A stretch of 11,389 nucleotides of DNA, taken from positions 1-11,389 of the forward strand of contig JAFADM010000315.1 in the NCBI GenBank assembly GCA_023424865.1, read 5' to 3'. Both the position numbers and the translations under genes were made by a program. Origin of the DNA: Bacillota bacterium. GTDB taxonomy: Bacteria > Bacillota_A > Clostridia > DSM-8532. The notes beneath the pieces were generated by a model. The model was not told the origin of the DNA. It saw nothing but the letters and a program-made list of their open reading frames with translations, and searched no databases. Below are positions 1 through 5,426 of this stretch, piece after piece (the stretch's first letter is position 1; each line of letters begins with the position of its first letter).

Positions 1-686
1 TCCTCCCCTTTTTCACCAATAAGAAGCATGGAAGGAAGGTAACTGACATAATAAAAGGGAAAGGCACGCATTACCAATTGAACATTCTCAGGTAAAAGCA
101 CCAAGGGTATCAGGGTTCCCGTAACAAAGGCTGTAAAATGGCTTTTTATCATTAAGAACAGGCCGATATCCTGAAATTTAAAGGTAAGGATGCCAAGAAA
201 ATAATTAAGCTGCACCATAAAGAACAAGCCCATAAGCACCAGAACTACTGCTGAGAGAATCACACCTCCATCCCGGGTATATATAAAAGGAATGCGAAAA
301 AGCACCTGCCATAAGACGGCGGCCAGCAGGCTGAAAAGGAGATAAAAAGCGGTTACCCCCGCCGACTGGGCCATAAAGTATCCCTGGACATTGGCGGGTA
401 TCACCATGTATTTCGAGAAGGTGCCTCCCCTTATACGTCCACTTACCTCCCCGCTGACGCCATCCGACATTTCGATTTGGGAAAGAAAAGCGTTGACGAC
501 GTAATAAGCCAGCATGGTCTGGAAGGTAAAGCCGGCAACGGTTTCCCGTTGATTGTAAACGGCGCCCCAGAGAATATAGGCAAACAGTATTTTAGTAATG
601 GTAAAAACCATTGTCATAGCCACGTCAAAGCGCCAGGCAATCTGTGCTTTAAAGCTTATTTTAATGATTTCCCAATATTTTTTCAT
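1..686 (-). CDS. ABC-2 type permease, COG4587-like (3' end outside window)
   Basis: This is the membrane subunit of an ABC exporter; about 228 N-terminal residues are visible and the rest lies beyond base 1. The protein begins MKKYWEIIKISFKAQ, a short amphipathic cytoplasmic start, followed by hydrophobic stretches near residues 20-45, 55-75, 105-135, 140-165 and 175-200. A basic/glycine loop (GEVSGRIRGGTFSKY, about residues 77-91) lies between the second and third. This pattern matches the DUF990/ABC2_membrane_6 permeases (COG4587) that pair with COG4586 ATPases. Its ATG overlaps the TGA of the ATPase gene (ATGA), so the two are translationally coupled. Family knowledge predicts a second permease (COG3694) downstream, outside this window. 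The substrate is unknown; drug or lipid-like export is inference. Confidence 0.85.
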   Translation of the reverse strand, partial: MKKYWEIIKISFKAQIAWRFDVAMTMVFTITKILFAYILWGAVYNQRETVAGFTFQTMLAYYVVNAFLSQIEMSDGVSGEVSGRIRGGTFSKYMVIPANVQGYFMAQSAGVTAFYLLFSLLAAVLWQVLFRIPFIYTRDGGVILSAVVLVLMGLFFMVQLNYFLGILTFKFQDIGLFLMIKSHFTAFVTGTLIPLVLLPENVQLVMRAFPFYYVSYLPSMLLIGEKGE

Positions 687-1666
687 GGTGCCACCGCCTT
701 TGTATCCCTGTAAATACGCTCTACCACACTTCCGATTTCCTCCTCTTCAATGGAAATATCCCGGAGCTCAGGATACTCCATAAGCAGCTTCAGCACTACC
801 TGAGCCTGCTCCTTAGGTATAAAAAAGATTAGCTTATACCCATTTTCTTCTACTATTTCGCATTCAGGAGGCAATGAAATTCGAATGTTATGCTCCAGTG
901 AGAGAGTTATTTTTTTATATTTCTGATACCTTTCAAACAAGGCATCCGTCTCTCCGTCGTAGATTTTCTCACCGCTTTTTACAACCACGCAGCGCCTGCA
1001 AAGGCTTTTTATATCTTCCATATAGTGGGAGGTCAGTAAAATTGTCGTTCCCTTTGTTTTGTTCACCTCCTTTAAGAAGGAACGAACCTGCTTTTGTGCC
1101 ACCGCATCCAAACCAATGGTCGGTTCATCAAGAAACAAAATTTTAGGATTATGAAGAAGAGCAACAATAAGCTCCATCTTCATCCTTTCGCCCAGGGATA
1201 AGGTTCTTACCTGTACATTGAGGTATTTGGACACATCAAACAAATCGGTAAAATAACTGATACTTCGCTTGTATTCCTCATCGGATATTCCGTACAGCTC
1301 CTTAAAGAGCAGAAAGGTATCCGATGGGGTAAGCTCAAAAAACAGCTGGCTTTTTTGACCCATAACCACTGCGTATTGTTTCTTAAACCCATTTTCCAAT
1401 TTATTTGGGTAATACCCCATTACAGAAAGGGAGCCGGTGGTTGGTGCAATAATTCCTGTTAACATTTTAACAAGAGTTGTTTTTCCTGCTCCATTAGGCC
1501 CGATAAGCCCGACAAACTCCCCCTCTCCCACACTCAGGTCAAAGTTTGCCAGCGCGGTTTTTATGCTGTAATCACGCTTGAAAAGGGCTTTGACACTTCC
1601 CAAAAAGCCCGCTTCTTTCTCATAGCGGCGATAGGCTTTTGTCAAATTACAGGTTTCAATAATCAT
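683..1666 (-). CDS. ABC-2 exporter ATP-binding protein, COG4586-like
   Basis: This is the 327-residue ATPase subunit that powers the adjacent ABC-2 permease. The visible motifs are Walker A GPNGAGKTT (56-64), a Q-loop around VMGQKSQ (101-107), signature LSLGE (156-160), Walker B ILFLDE (176-181) and the switch histidine in LTSHY (His 214). The N-terminal segment before the core (AYRRYEKEAGFLGSVKALFK) and the long C-terminal part after residue 230 are typical of the COG4586 group, which is longer than a bare 220-250-residue ATPase. The ATG at 1666 has the purine run AAGAAAGG about 12 bases upstream. It is the first gene after the long leader at 1727-2101, and no other promoter is evident between the leader terminator and the start. 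The gene shows no sign of damage. Confidence 0.93.
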   Translation of the reverse strand: MIIETCNLTKAYRRYEKEAGFLGSVKALFKRDYSIKTALANFDLSVGEGEFVGLIGPNGAGKTTLVKMLTGIIAPTTGSLSVMGYYPNKLENGFKKQYAVVMGQKSQLFFELTPSDTFLLFKELYGISDEEYKRSISYFTDLFDVSKYLNVQVRTLSLGERMKMELIVALLHNPKILFLDEPTIGLDAVAQKQVRSFLKEVNKTKGTTILLTSHYMEDIKSLCRRCVVVKSGEKIYDGETDALFERYQKYKKITLSLEHNIRISLPPECEIVEENGYKLIFFIPKEQAQVVLKLLMEYPELRDISIEEEEIGSVVERIYRDTKAVAP

Positions 1667-1726
1667 TTTTCAAATCTGCCTTTCTTCATCCATACCGAGG
1701 ATTCATTCTTTTTGCATTTTCCATAC

Positions 1727-1786
1727 AAAAAAAGCCTGCGAGAAAGGCCGCTCCATTAAAGCCAATGGACAGACCACCCCGCGGGC
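1727..1786 (-). terminator. Long hairpin plus T7, intrinsic terminator or attenuator of the ABC-2 operon
   Basis: Reading the minus strand, bases 1786-1734 fold into one long arm. The tip is TCCATT/AATGGA, then GGTC/GGCC, then GCGGGG against TTCTCGC with G-U pairs, then GCC/GGC at the base with a single C-A mismatch. Seven T follow (1733-1727). This is a textbook intrinsic terminator shape. It lies about 60 bases before the ATPase start codon in the same orientation, with no gene ending just upstream apart from a short leader peptide. It therefore most likely terminates the leader transcript conditionally. The alternative is that it ends a stand-alone small RNA. Confidence 0.75.
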
Positions 1787-2003
1787 ATGGATTTAACACA
1801 GAAGGTAAACGTATCCTCATGTGTCTTGGGTATGAGAAGAAAGTATCATCTCATGATTTCCATAAAGCAGTCTGTAAAGGTATATCCAAACAGACAAGGC
1901 CAATGCCTGCCTGAAAAGACGGCGCAACAATTGAAAACGGCCCCACCGCTTCAATGTTTTAAAGCGGTTTCACCGCTTTTCTATTGCAGCCTTTCTCAAC
2001 GAT

Positions 2004-2039
2004 TCAGTTGTTGAGCACCTCCACAGACAATACCGACAT
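2004..2039 (-). CDS. Leader peptide MSVLSVEVLNN (putative, regulatory)
   Basis: This short ORF of 11 codons plus TGA begins about 27 bases after the predicted transcription start. The purine block AAGGAAAGGA ends about 8 bases before its ATG, a good Shine-Dalgarno site. An in-frame ATG at 2048 would give a 14-residue version (MVF added), with a less well spaced site. The last codons (CTC AAC AAC TGA) form one side of the hairpin CTCAAC/GTTGAG, so a ribosome at the end of this ORF would disrupt that hairpin. This arrangement is known for leader peptides that sense ribosome-targeting antibiotics or amino-acid supply. No obvious run of one amino acid is present, so drug-induced stalling is the better guess. 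That the peptide is translated is inference. Confidence 0.5.
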   Translation of the reverse strand: MSVLSVEVLNN

Positions 2040-2072
2040 GAAAACCATCCTTTCCTTATTCCTTTTTCTTTC

Positions 2073-2101
2073 ATCGTAGTGTTGAACCTTCTTAGTGTCA
2101 A
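2073..2101 (-). promoter_or_regulatory. Sigma-A promoter of the leader/ABC-2 operon
   Basis: The minus strand reads TTGACA (2101-2096), a 17-base spacer, then TACGAT (2078-2073). The -35 is perfect and the -10 matches TATAAT at four positions including the key first T, second A and last T. The predicted start is near 2066. The promoter lies just after the methyltransferase gene and its trailing hairpin, so the ABC-2 unit can be transcribed independently. Confidence 0.6.
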
Positions 2102-2107
2102 GCATAC

Positions 2108-2129
2108 AGAACAGAGTATAGGCTGTTCT
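2108..2129 (-). other. Hairpin after the methyltransferase gene
   Basis: AGAACAG (2129-2123) and CTGTTCT (2114-2108) form a perfect 7-bp stem with an 8-base loop, about 20 bases after the methyltransferase stop codon. No T-run follows, so it is at best a weak terminator or an mRNA 3'-end stabiliser. It ends only seven bases before the -35 box of the next promoter. Confidence 0.4.
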
Positions 2130-2148
2130 TTCCCTCAACCGCGAGGAG

Positions 2149-3003
2149 TCACAGCAGCTTTCCTGCGGCAAACTCGGCATGGACAATAAAGGAAATGTGG
2201 GTAATCGCTGCAAAGCGCATAATGATTTGCGTCATGAAGCCAAAGCTTGAGGTTATGGCACTGTCCAGATAGCCGCGCATGTAGTCCTTCTCCGATACGT
2301 TTACAATGGCTGTTGACCATGCCTCCAATTCTTGTTTTGGATTTTCCAGAGAAAAGTACGACTTCGATTCATTTCCAGCCATCCCGACCTCTTTATTTAC
2401 CCCCTTCAAGCCCATGGCATTTGTGGCGTCAAAAGCAATTATACCACCGGAAAAACGTTGCGCCATGGCGCTTACAAGAAGCTGAACCTGCTCCTTTTGG
2501 AAATAGTAGAACAGGCCTCCGGCCACAAAGACAATCCCATCCTGAGGCTTAAAGTCAATGGTATCAAACCAGGAGTAGTCATTGAGATTGCATACGACAT
2601 TTTTTTCATGCTTACCCTTGGGTATATAGGCTTCTCTCAGAGGAATGACCTCCGCCATGTCCAGATTATACCAGGGATTTGTATCATTACCTATTTGGCG
2701 ACGTAAAGTGGACAGCCCTGCCCCCAATTCTACCACGGCAGCTTTAGGATGGGCTTTTAAGTAATGATTAATCTCCCAGGCCAGATCATACTGGCGAACA
2801 ATGGTGTTAAGCCAGGTGTATTCCATTTTGTAAATTCGCTTATCCGAAAAATCAAAGCCCAATGCTCTTATGATAGATTCGGCGTCCCTGTCGGGAAACA
2901 AATCCGGATAGCGGCGTGTTGCAAGCATACGCCCCCATAAAGGGATGCAAAGGGTATGCTGTACAGTATTTGTCTTTAATGATTCTGCGCCTGTTTCGCT
3001 CAT
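2149..3003 (-). CDS. Class I SAM-dependent methyltransferase, LCM/COG3315 family
   Basis: This 284-residue protein is predicted to transfer a methyl group from S-adenosylmethionine. The SAM-binding motif I is VVELGAGLSTL (about residues 90-100). It is followed by the family-typical WYNLDMAEVIPLREAYIP (about 111-128), and motif III appears as GIVFVAGGLFYYFQKEQV (about 156-173). This set is characteristic of the leucine carboxyl methyltransferase-like family (COG3315, called O-methyltransferases of polyketide biosynthesis). Family names do not prove the substrate. The ATG at 3003 has GAGAGGTG seven bases upstream, an excellent ribosome binding site. The gene is monocistronic, with its own near-perfect promoter and a short structured leader. 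No polyketide or peptide synthase genes are nearby, so the target is likely a small molecule, but that is a guess. Confidence 0.87.
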   Translation of the reverse strand: MSETGAESLKTNTVQHTLCIPLWGRMLATRRYPDLFPDRDAESIIRALGFDFSDKRIYKMEYTWLNTIVRQYDLAWEINHYLKAHPKAAVVELGAGLSTLRRQIGNDTNPWYNLDMAEVIPLREAYIPKGKHEKNVVCNLNDYSWFDTIDFKPQDGIVFVAGGLFYYFQKEQVQLLVSAMAQRFSGGIIAFDATNAMGLKGVNKEVGMAGNESKSYFSLENPKQELEAWSTAIVNVSEKDYMRGYLDSAITSSFGFMTQIIMRFAAITHISFIVHAEFAAGKLL

Positions 3004-3018
3004 AGCTTAACACCTCTC

Positions 3019-3036
3019 AGTTAGCCATTTCTAACT
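3019..3036. promoter_or_regulatory. Inverted repeat AGTTAG-N6-CTAACT at the methyltransferase ribosome binding site
   Basis: A perfect 6+6 inverted repeat with a 6-base centre lies within the transcribed leader, immediately before the GAGAGG ribosome binding site of the methyltransferase. It may be a regulator operator (palindromes of this size suit MarR or TetR proteins) or a small RNA hairpin that tunes translation. Which protein binds, if any, is unknown. It does not resemble the GGTACC repeats upstream of the MarR gene in this window. Confidence 0.4.
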
Positions 3037-3052
3037 CTTTAGTATTTTTAAA

Positions 3053-3067
3053 CCGCTCAACGAGCGG
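3053..3067 (-). other. Stem-loop CCGCTC-GTT-GAGCGG in the methyltransferase 5' leader
   Basis: A perfect 6-bp GC-rich stem with a 3-base loop lies about 25 bases after the predicted transcription start. It is followed on the minus strand by TTTAAAAAT. It is too weakly U-rich for a confident terminator. It could shield the 5' end of the message or be part of a small regulatory fold with the inverted repeat just downstream. Confidence 0.35.
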
Positions 3068-3097
3068 ATTTCTATACAGGAACTTACTTTTAAACTT

Positions 3098-3126
3098 ATT
3101 ATAGGTGTGGCTTCATGAGGTGTCAA
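3098..3126 (-). promoter_or_regulatory. Perfect-consensus sigma-A promoter of the methyltransferase gene
   Basis: On the minus strand TTGACA (3126-3121), exactly 17 bases, then TATAAT (3103-3098). Both hexamers match consensus in full. The predicted start is near 3091, giving a leader of about 88 bases before the ATG at 3003. Such a strong core promoter usually implies either high constitutive expression or control by a repressor or leader structure. Confidence 0.85.
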
Positions 3127-3219
3127 GCGTTGGATCAGGATAAACGAATACGAGAAGAGTTCCTACTGATACCCCTGTTTTTTATGCTATAGCGGCAGAA
3201 AAACCAAGCTGTTTTCCAT

Positions 3220-3320
3220 CCTGCAGCAACCTTGCACCGGCGCTCTTCTTCATCTTCTCCTGCAGCAACCTTGCACCGGCGTTCTTCTTCATTTTCTCCT
3301 GCAGTAACTTCACGCTGGCG
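3220..3320. repeat. 39-bp tandem repeat, two full copies plus a partial third
   Basis: Bases 3220-3258 and 3259-3297 are two adjacent 39-base units differing at only two positions. A third, diverged partial copy begins at 3298 (CCTGCAGTAACTTCACGCTGGCG). Each starts with CCTGCAG on the plus strand. The unit length is a multiple of three, so the ORF on the minus strand stays open through it as 13-residue repeats. The near identity of the two copies points to recent slippage or duplication. Confidence 0.9.
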
Positions 3321-3344
3321 CATCCCAATTCATTAGCACCTCCA

Positions 3345-3373
3345 TTGCTGTTCGGAATTAAATCCGTTATAAT
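3345..3373 (+). promoter_or_regulatory. Sigma-A promoter of the GNAT acetyltransferase gene
   Basis: TTGCTG (3345-3350), a 17-base spacer and a perfect TATAAT (3368-3373) point toward the acetyltransferase start at 3466. Predicted transcription start is near 3380, leaving about 85 bases of leader with no obvious fold. Confidence 0.55.
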
Positions 3374-3465
3374 CGTATTACCCTTGGCATTGCCGTTATT
3401 CCAAGTAAAGCCGGCATACAATGACGCTATGGGGTTCACCAACGGAATGAAGAAAAGAGGACATT

Positions 3466-3903
3466 ATGGAGCTTCAATTTAAAGAAAATGGCCTGACCCC
3501 TTCACTTTACAATGAACTGCGCACCATCGCCGGCTGGGGAGCTTATCCGGAAAATCAGGTTCAAATAGCTCTAAAAAACTCCCTGTGCACCCTAACCGCC
3601 TTTCATAATGATAAGGCCGTGGGTATCGGAAGAATAGTGGGCGACGGAGCCATTAATTTTTATATTCAGGATATTATTGTTCGGCCCGAATATCAGGGAC
3701 AGGGCGTTGGTAAAGCCATCGTAGAAAAGCTGATGACCTATGCCCAGGCTAACGGCATACCCGGCACATCCCTGGCTTTGGGACTTTTTGCTGCCAAAGA
3801 CAAGGAGGAATTCTATACAAAGCTTGGTTTTTCTCTTCGCCCCAATGAAAATCGGGGGGCAGGCATGGACATAAGCTTAGTAGCCGGAAAGGACAAAGCT
3901 TAA
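3466..3903 (+). CDS. GNAT-family N-acetyltransferase
   Basis: This 145-residue protein is predicted to transfer an acetyl group from acetyl-CoA to an amine. Motif A of the GNAT fold is plain: QDIIVRPEYQGQGVGKAIVEKL (about residues 68-89), with the pyrophosphate-binding Q-G-Q-G-V-G core. The preceding strand (AVGIGRIVGDGAINFYIQDIIV) and the later AAKDKEEFYTKLGF (about 109-122, motif B region) complete the fold. The length is normal for a single-domain member. The ATG at 3466 follows AAGAGGA by five bases. The gene stands alone between divergent and convergent neighbours. The substrate (antibiotic, polyamine, protein or amino acid) cannot be read from the sequence. Confidence 0.92.
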   Translation: MELQFKENGLTPSLYNELRTIAGWGAYPENQVQIALKNSLCTLTAFHNDKAVGIGRIVGDGAINFYIQDIIVRPEYQGQGVGKAIVEKLMTYAQANGIPGTSLALGLFAAKDKEEFYTKLGFSLRPNENRGAGMDISLVAGKDKA

Positions 3904-3938
3904 GCGCTTAAACCTTAGCTTTCCAAAGCTGCCATTAG

Positions 3939-3956
3939 GATTACAATGATTACAAT
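3939..3956. repeat. Tandem 9-bp repeat (GATTACAAT x2)
   Basis: Two exact adjacent copies of GATTACAAT lie in the 78-base gap between the converging GNAT and MerR genes. A short stem AGCTTT/AAAGCT sits just upstream (3918-3931) but without a T-run on either strand, so I see no convincing terminator in this gap. No function is assigned. Confidence 0.5.
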
Positions 3957-3981
3957 AACAGTGTTGCATCTTTAAAGGAGC

Positions 3982-4452
3982 TCACAGCCAGAGTGCTTCA
4001 CTTAAAACGCTTTGCCCGCGCAAATCTTCCACACAGACCATTTTAACAAGCAGCCAGGCCCGTTCCTCCTCCGAAAGCTCATGTATATTTTCTCCAGAAC
4101 GGGTTCTGGCGAGCCTTTCGGTAATGGCTTCGATTGCCTCCATTTTATTTTGCGCAGCTGAGACTGCATCCTGCCAGGATTGTTTTTTTCTGCCAAGAGC
4201 TTTTATTAACTGGGTGCCGGTGGTTTCTCCCGCCATAATGCTTTTAATCTCCGACAGCGAAAAGCCCAAAGCTTTAAGCTCAATCAGGGCATTCATCTTT
4301 TGAACCTGATCCGCCGTATAATAGCGGTAGCCTGTGGCTTTATCCACCTTCACAGGCTTTATGATTTCCATTTTTTCATACAGGCGCATGGCCTTGGCCG
4401 ACACATTAAAAAATGCCGCAATCTCCCCTATACGCATCAGTTGCTCTTCCAT
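3982..4452 (-). CDS. MerR-family transcriptional regulator
   Basis: This 156-residue regulator has an N-terminal MerR winged helix-turn-helix: MRIGEIAAFFNVSAKAMRLYEKMEII (residues 6-31), GYRYYTADQVQKMNALIELKALGFSLSEI (about 41-69). A helical coiled-coil dimerisation segment follows (about 75-120). The C-terminus is short, with no BmrR-like ligand domain, so the effector is likely bound by a small pocket or the protein is a shortened form. The ATG at 4452 has GAGGAGGAAGG just upstream and overlaps the end of the TMD gene by 16 bases. An alternative ATG at 4437 (TGATG overlap) matches the usual MerR N-terminus MRIGE. As last gene of the exporter operon it probably controls the promoter at 7025-7055, whose 19-base spacer and dyad are MerR-type. 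Confidence 0.92.
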   Translation of the reverse strand: MEEQLMRIGEIAAFFNVSAKAMRLYEKMEIIKPVKVDKATGYRYYTADQVQKMNALIELKALGFSLSEIKSIMAGETTGTQLIKALGRKKQSWQDAVSAAQNKMEAIEAITERLARTRSGENIHELSEEERAWLLVKMVCVEDLRGQSVLSEALWL

Positions 4453-5426
4453 AACCCTTCCTCCTCCAGTGGAATGCCAAAGGTTTCGTTTATTCGCCTT
4501 AAGCCCGGCGCAGCCGCCCGGATATTAACCATACACGCGGCCAGCATCATGGTGCTTGAATACACACCACCCCGGTACTGAAAGGCAGCCGCCAGCTCCG
4601 GTAACGACAATAGGCTCTCCCCAGCGGCCATACTCATAAATGCAAGAACTGCCAGAAAACCTCCCATTCCGGCTATTGGGAACAGGCCTGCGTTTATAGC
4701 GTGAACCAGCCGAAGACGCAGGGACGCCCTTCGTAGGAGGCTGCTGCTTTTCTTAAACCGCTCCAAAAGCATGGGATAGGCATCATACAGCACCGCGGTC
4801 TCTTCACAGGCAGTAAGTGCGTTCATAGCCGACATATTCTCCGTTGTTGCTTCCCTGATTTTACCTGACAGGCAATCGGCTCTTTTTGCTAGGATGCTGC
4901 GGCTGAGAATAAGATAGGGCACTAAAAACAGCAGGGTCAGCACAAAAATCATGGAGCTGGACTTAAAAAGCAGAAAACCGGACACCATGAGATTTATGGG
5001 GGCAACAGCCCCATGAACTAAATGAAGGGGCTGGTTGAACAGACCTGATGCCTGTCTTACATCCGTATTCAGCCGGGTAAACCATTCTCCCGGCGTAATC
5101 CGGTCAAACTGCTCCGGAGATATCCGGCCTGCATGGGCCATAACCCTTTCTCTTATTTTCCCCGTCCATGTAACTCCATGAGAAGCGAAAATCGTCCACA
5201 CCGTTCCATTGTATAAAAAAAGAAGGCCATTCACCAGGCCAAAAAAAAGACAAACCTTGAGAAGCTCCGATACACTCCCATGCTGCACGGCTTGAAAACC
5301 GGACATTAAGAAGGCGGCAAGGCAGATGTTAAGCATGGCATCAAAAGGGCACCGCAGAAGCACAAGCACAGCCATGGAGCCGGCCATGCCGGTTTTCCCG
5401 AAAAGCTTTTCAAGCTCACGCCGCAT
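4437..5426 (-). CDS. ABC exporter transmembrane subunit 2, NBD-less
   Basis: This 329-residue protein is the membrane half of a type IV (MsbA/LmrA-like) ABC exporter but carries no ATPase domain. It has about six hydrophobic segments. The two coupling regions are recognisable: RVMAHAGRISPEQFDRITPGEWFTRLNTDV in the first long cytoplasmic loop, and the closing YSSTMMLAACMVNIRAAAPGLRRINETFGIPLEEE. This last is the usual end of the domain, after which an ATPase would normally follow. It stops there, and MerR begins instead. The start was set at ATG 5426 because GGAGGAAGG precedes it by five bases and because it overlaps the ATPase gene by 11 bases. The longer frame to 5495 has no site and would overlap the ATPase far more. 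Confidence 0.88.
   Translation of the reverse strand: MRRELEKLFGKTGMAGSMAVLVLLRCPFDAMLNICLAAFLMSGFQAVQHGSVSELLKVCLFFGLVNGLLFLYNGTVWTIFASHGVTWTGKIRERVMAHAGRISPEQFDRITPGEWFTRLNTDVRQASGLFNQPLHLVHGAVAPINLMVSGFLLFKSSSMIFVLTLLFLVPYLILSRSILAKRADCLSGKIREATTENMSAMNALTACEETAVLYDAYPMLLERFKKSSSLLRRASLRLRLVHAINAGLFPIAGMGGFLAVLAFMSMAAGESLLSLPELAAAFQYRGGVYSSTMMLAACMVNIRAAAPGLRRINETFGIPLEEEGLWKSN

Larger units (their letters stand above)
1727..2066 (-). ncRNA. Structured leader (putative attenuator) of the ABC-2 exporter operon
   Basis: About 340 transcribed bases lie between the promoter and the terminator. Only a short leader peptide is convincing as coding sequence. In 5' to 3' order the minus strand holds these stems: CTCAAC/GTTGAG (2015-2010 with 2000-1995), AAAGCGGT/ACCGCTTT (1979-1972 with 1968-1961), ATTGAA..CGG/CCG..TTCAAT (1955-1930), GTCTGT/ACAGAC (1895-1890 with 1875-1870), ATGAGA/TCTCAT (1854-1849 with 1837-1832), ACACATGAGG/CCTTCTGTGT (1824-1815 with 1805-1796), and the terminator arm. 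Bases 1968-1962 can pair equally well with 1951-1945, which would break two of the stems. No known riboswitch class was recognised. The boundaries are inferred from promoter and terminator. Confidence 0.55.
3182..3442 (-). pseudogene. Unrecognised ORF remnant with 13-residue tandem repeats
   Basis: An open frame of about 86 codons runs from the TTG at 3442 (or GTG at 3439) to a stop at 3182-3184. The middle reads like real protein (SLYAGFTWNNGNAKGNTIITD, then NGGANELGCASVK) and then carries two copies of LLQEKMKKxAGAR followed by LLQDGKQ. No ATG start and no ribosome binding site are visible, and an in-frame TAA lies about 24 bases before the TTG. The start region lies beside the GNAT ribosome binding site on the opposite strand. 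The GNAT promoter is also read from within this stretch. I do not recognise the family. The best reading is the decayed end of a lost gene. A small unusual peptide gene with a non-ATG start is possible but less likely. Confidence 0.3.

Noticed and set aside
1796..1824. Hairpin beginning ACACATGAGGATA that resembles the phage MS2 coat-protein site
   Set aside because: The resemblance is limited to one side of the stem. Loop sequence and bulge do not fit, and there is no other phage sequence here.
1787..2014. Plus-strand ORF of 75 codons in the ABC-2 leader region
   Set aside because: No ribosome binding site or family resemblance. The region is better explained as a structured minus-strand leader with promoter and terminator.
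3224..3320. CRISPR-like array at the 39-bp repeats
   Set aside because: The repeats abut each other without spacers and keep a reading frame. No cas genes are nearby.
3918..3931. Bidirectional terminator between GNAT and MerR
   Set aside because: The stem AGCTTT/AAAGCT has almost no loop and no T-run on either side.
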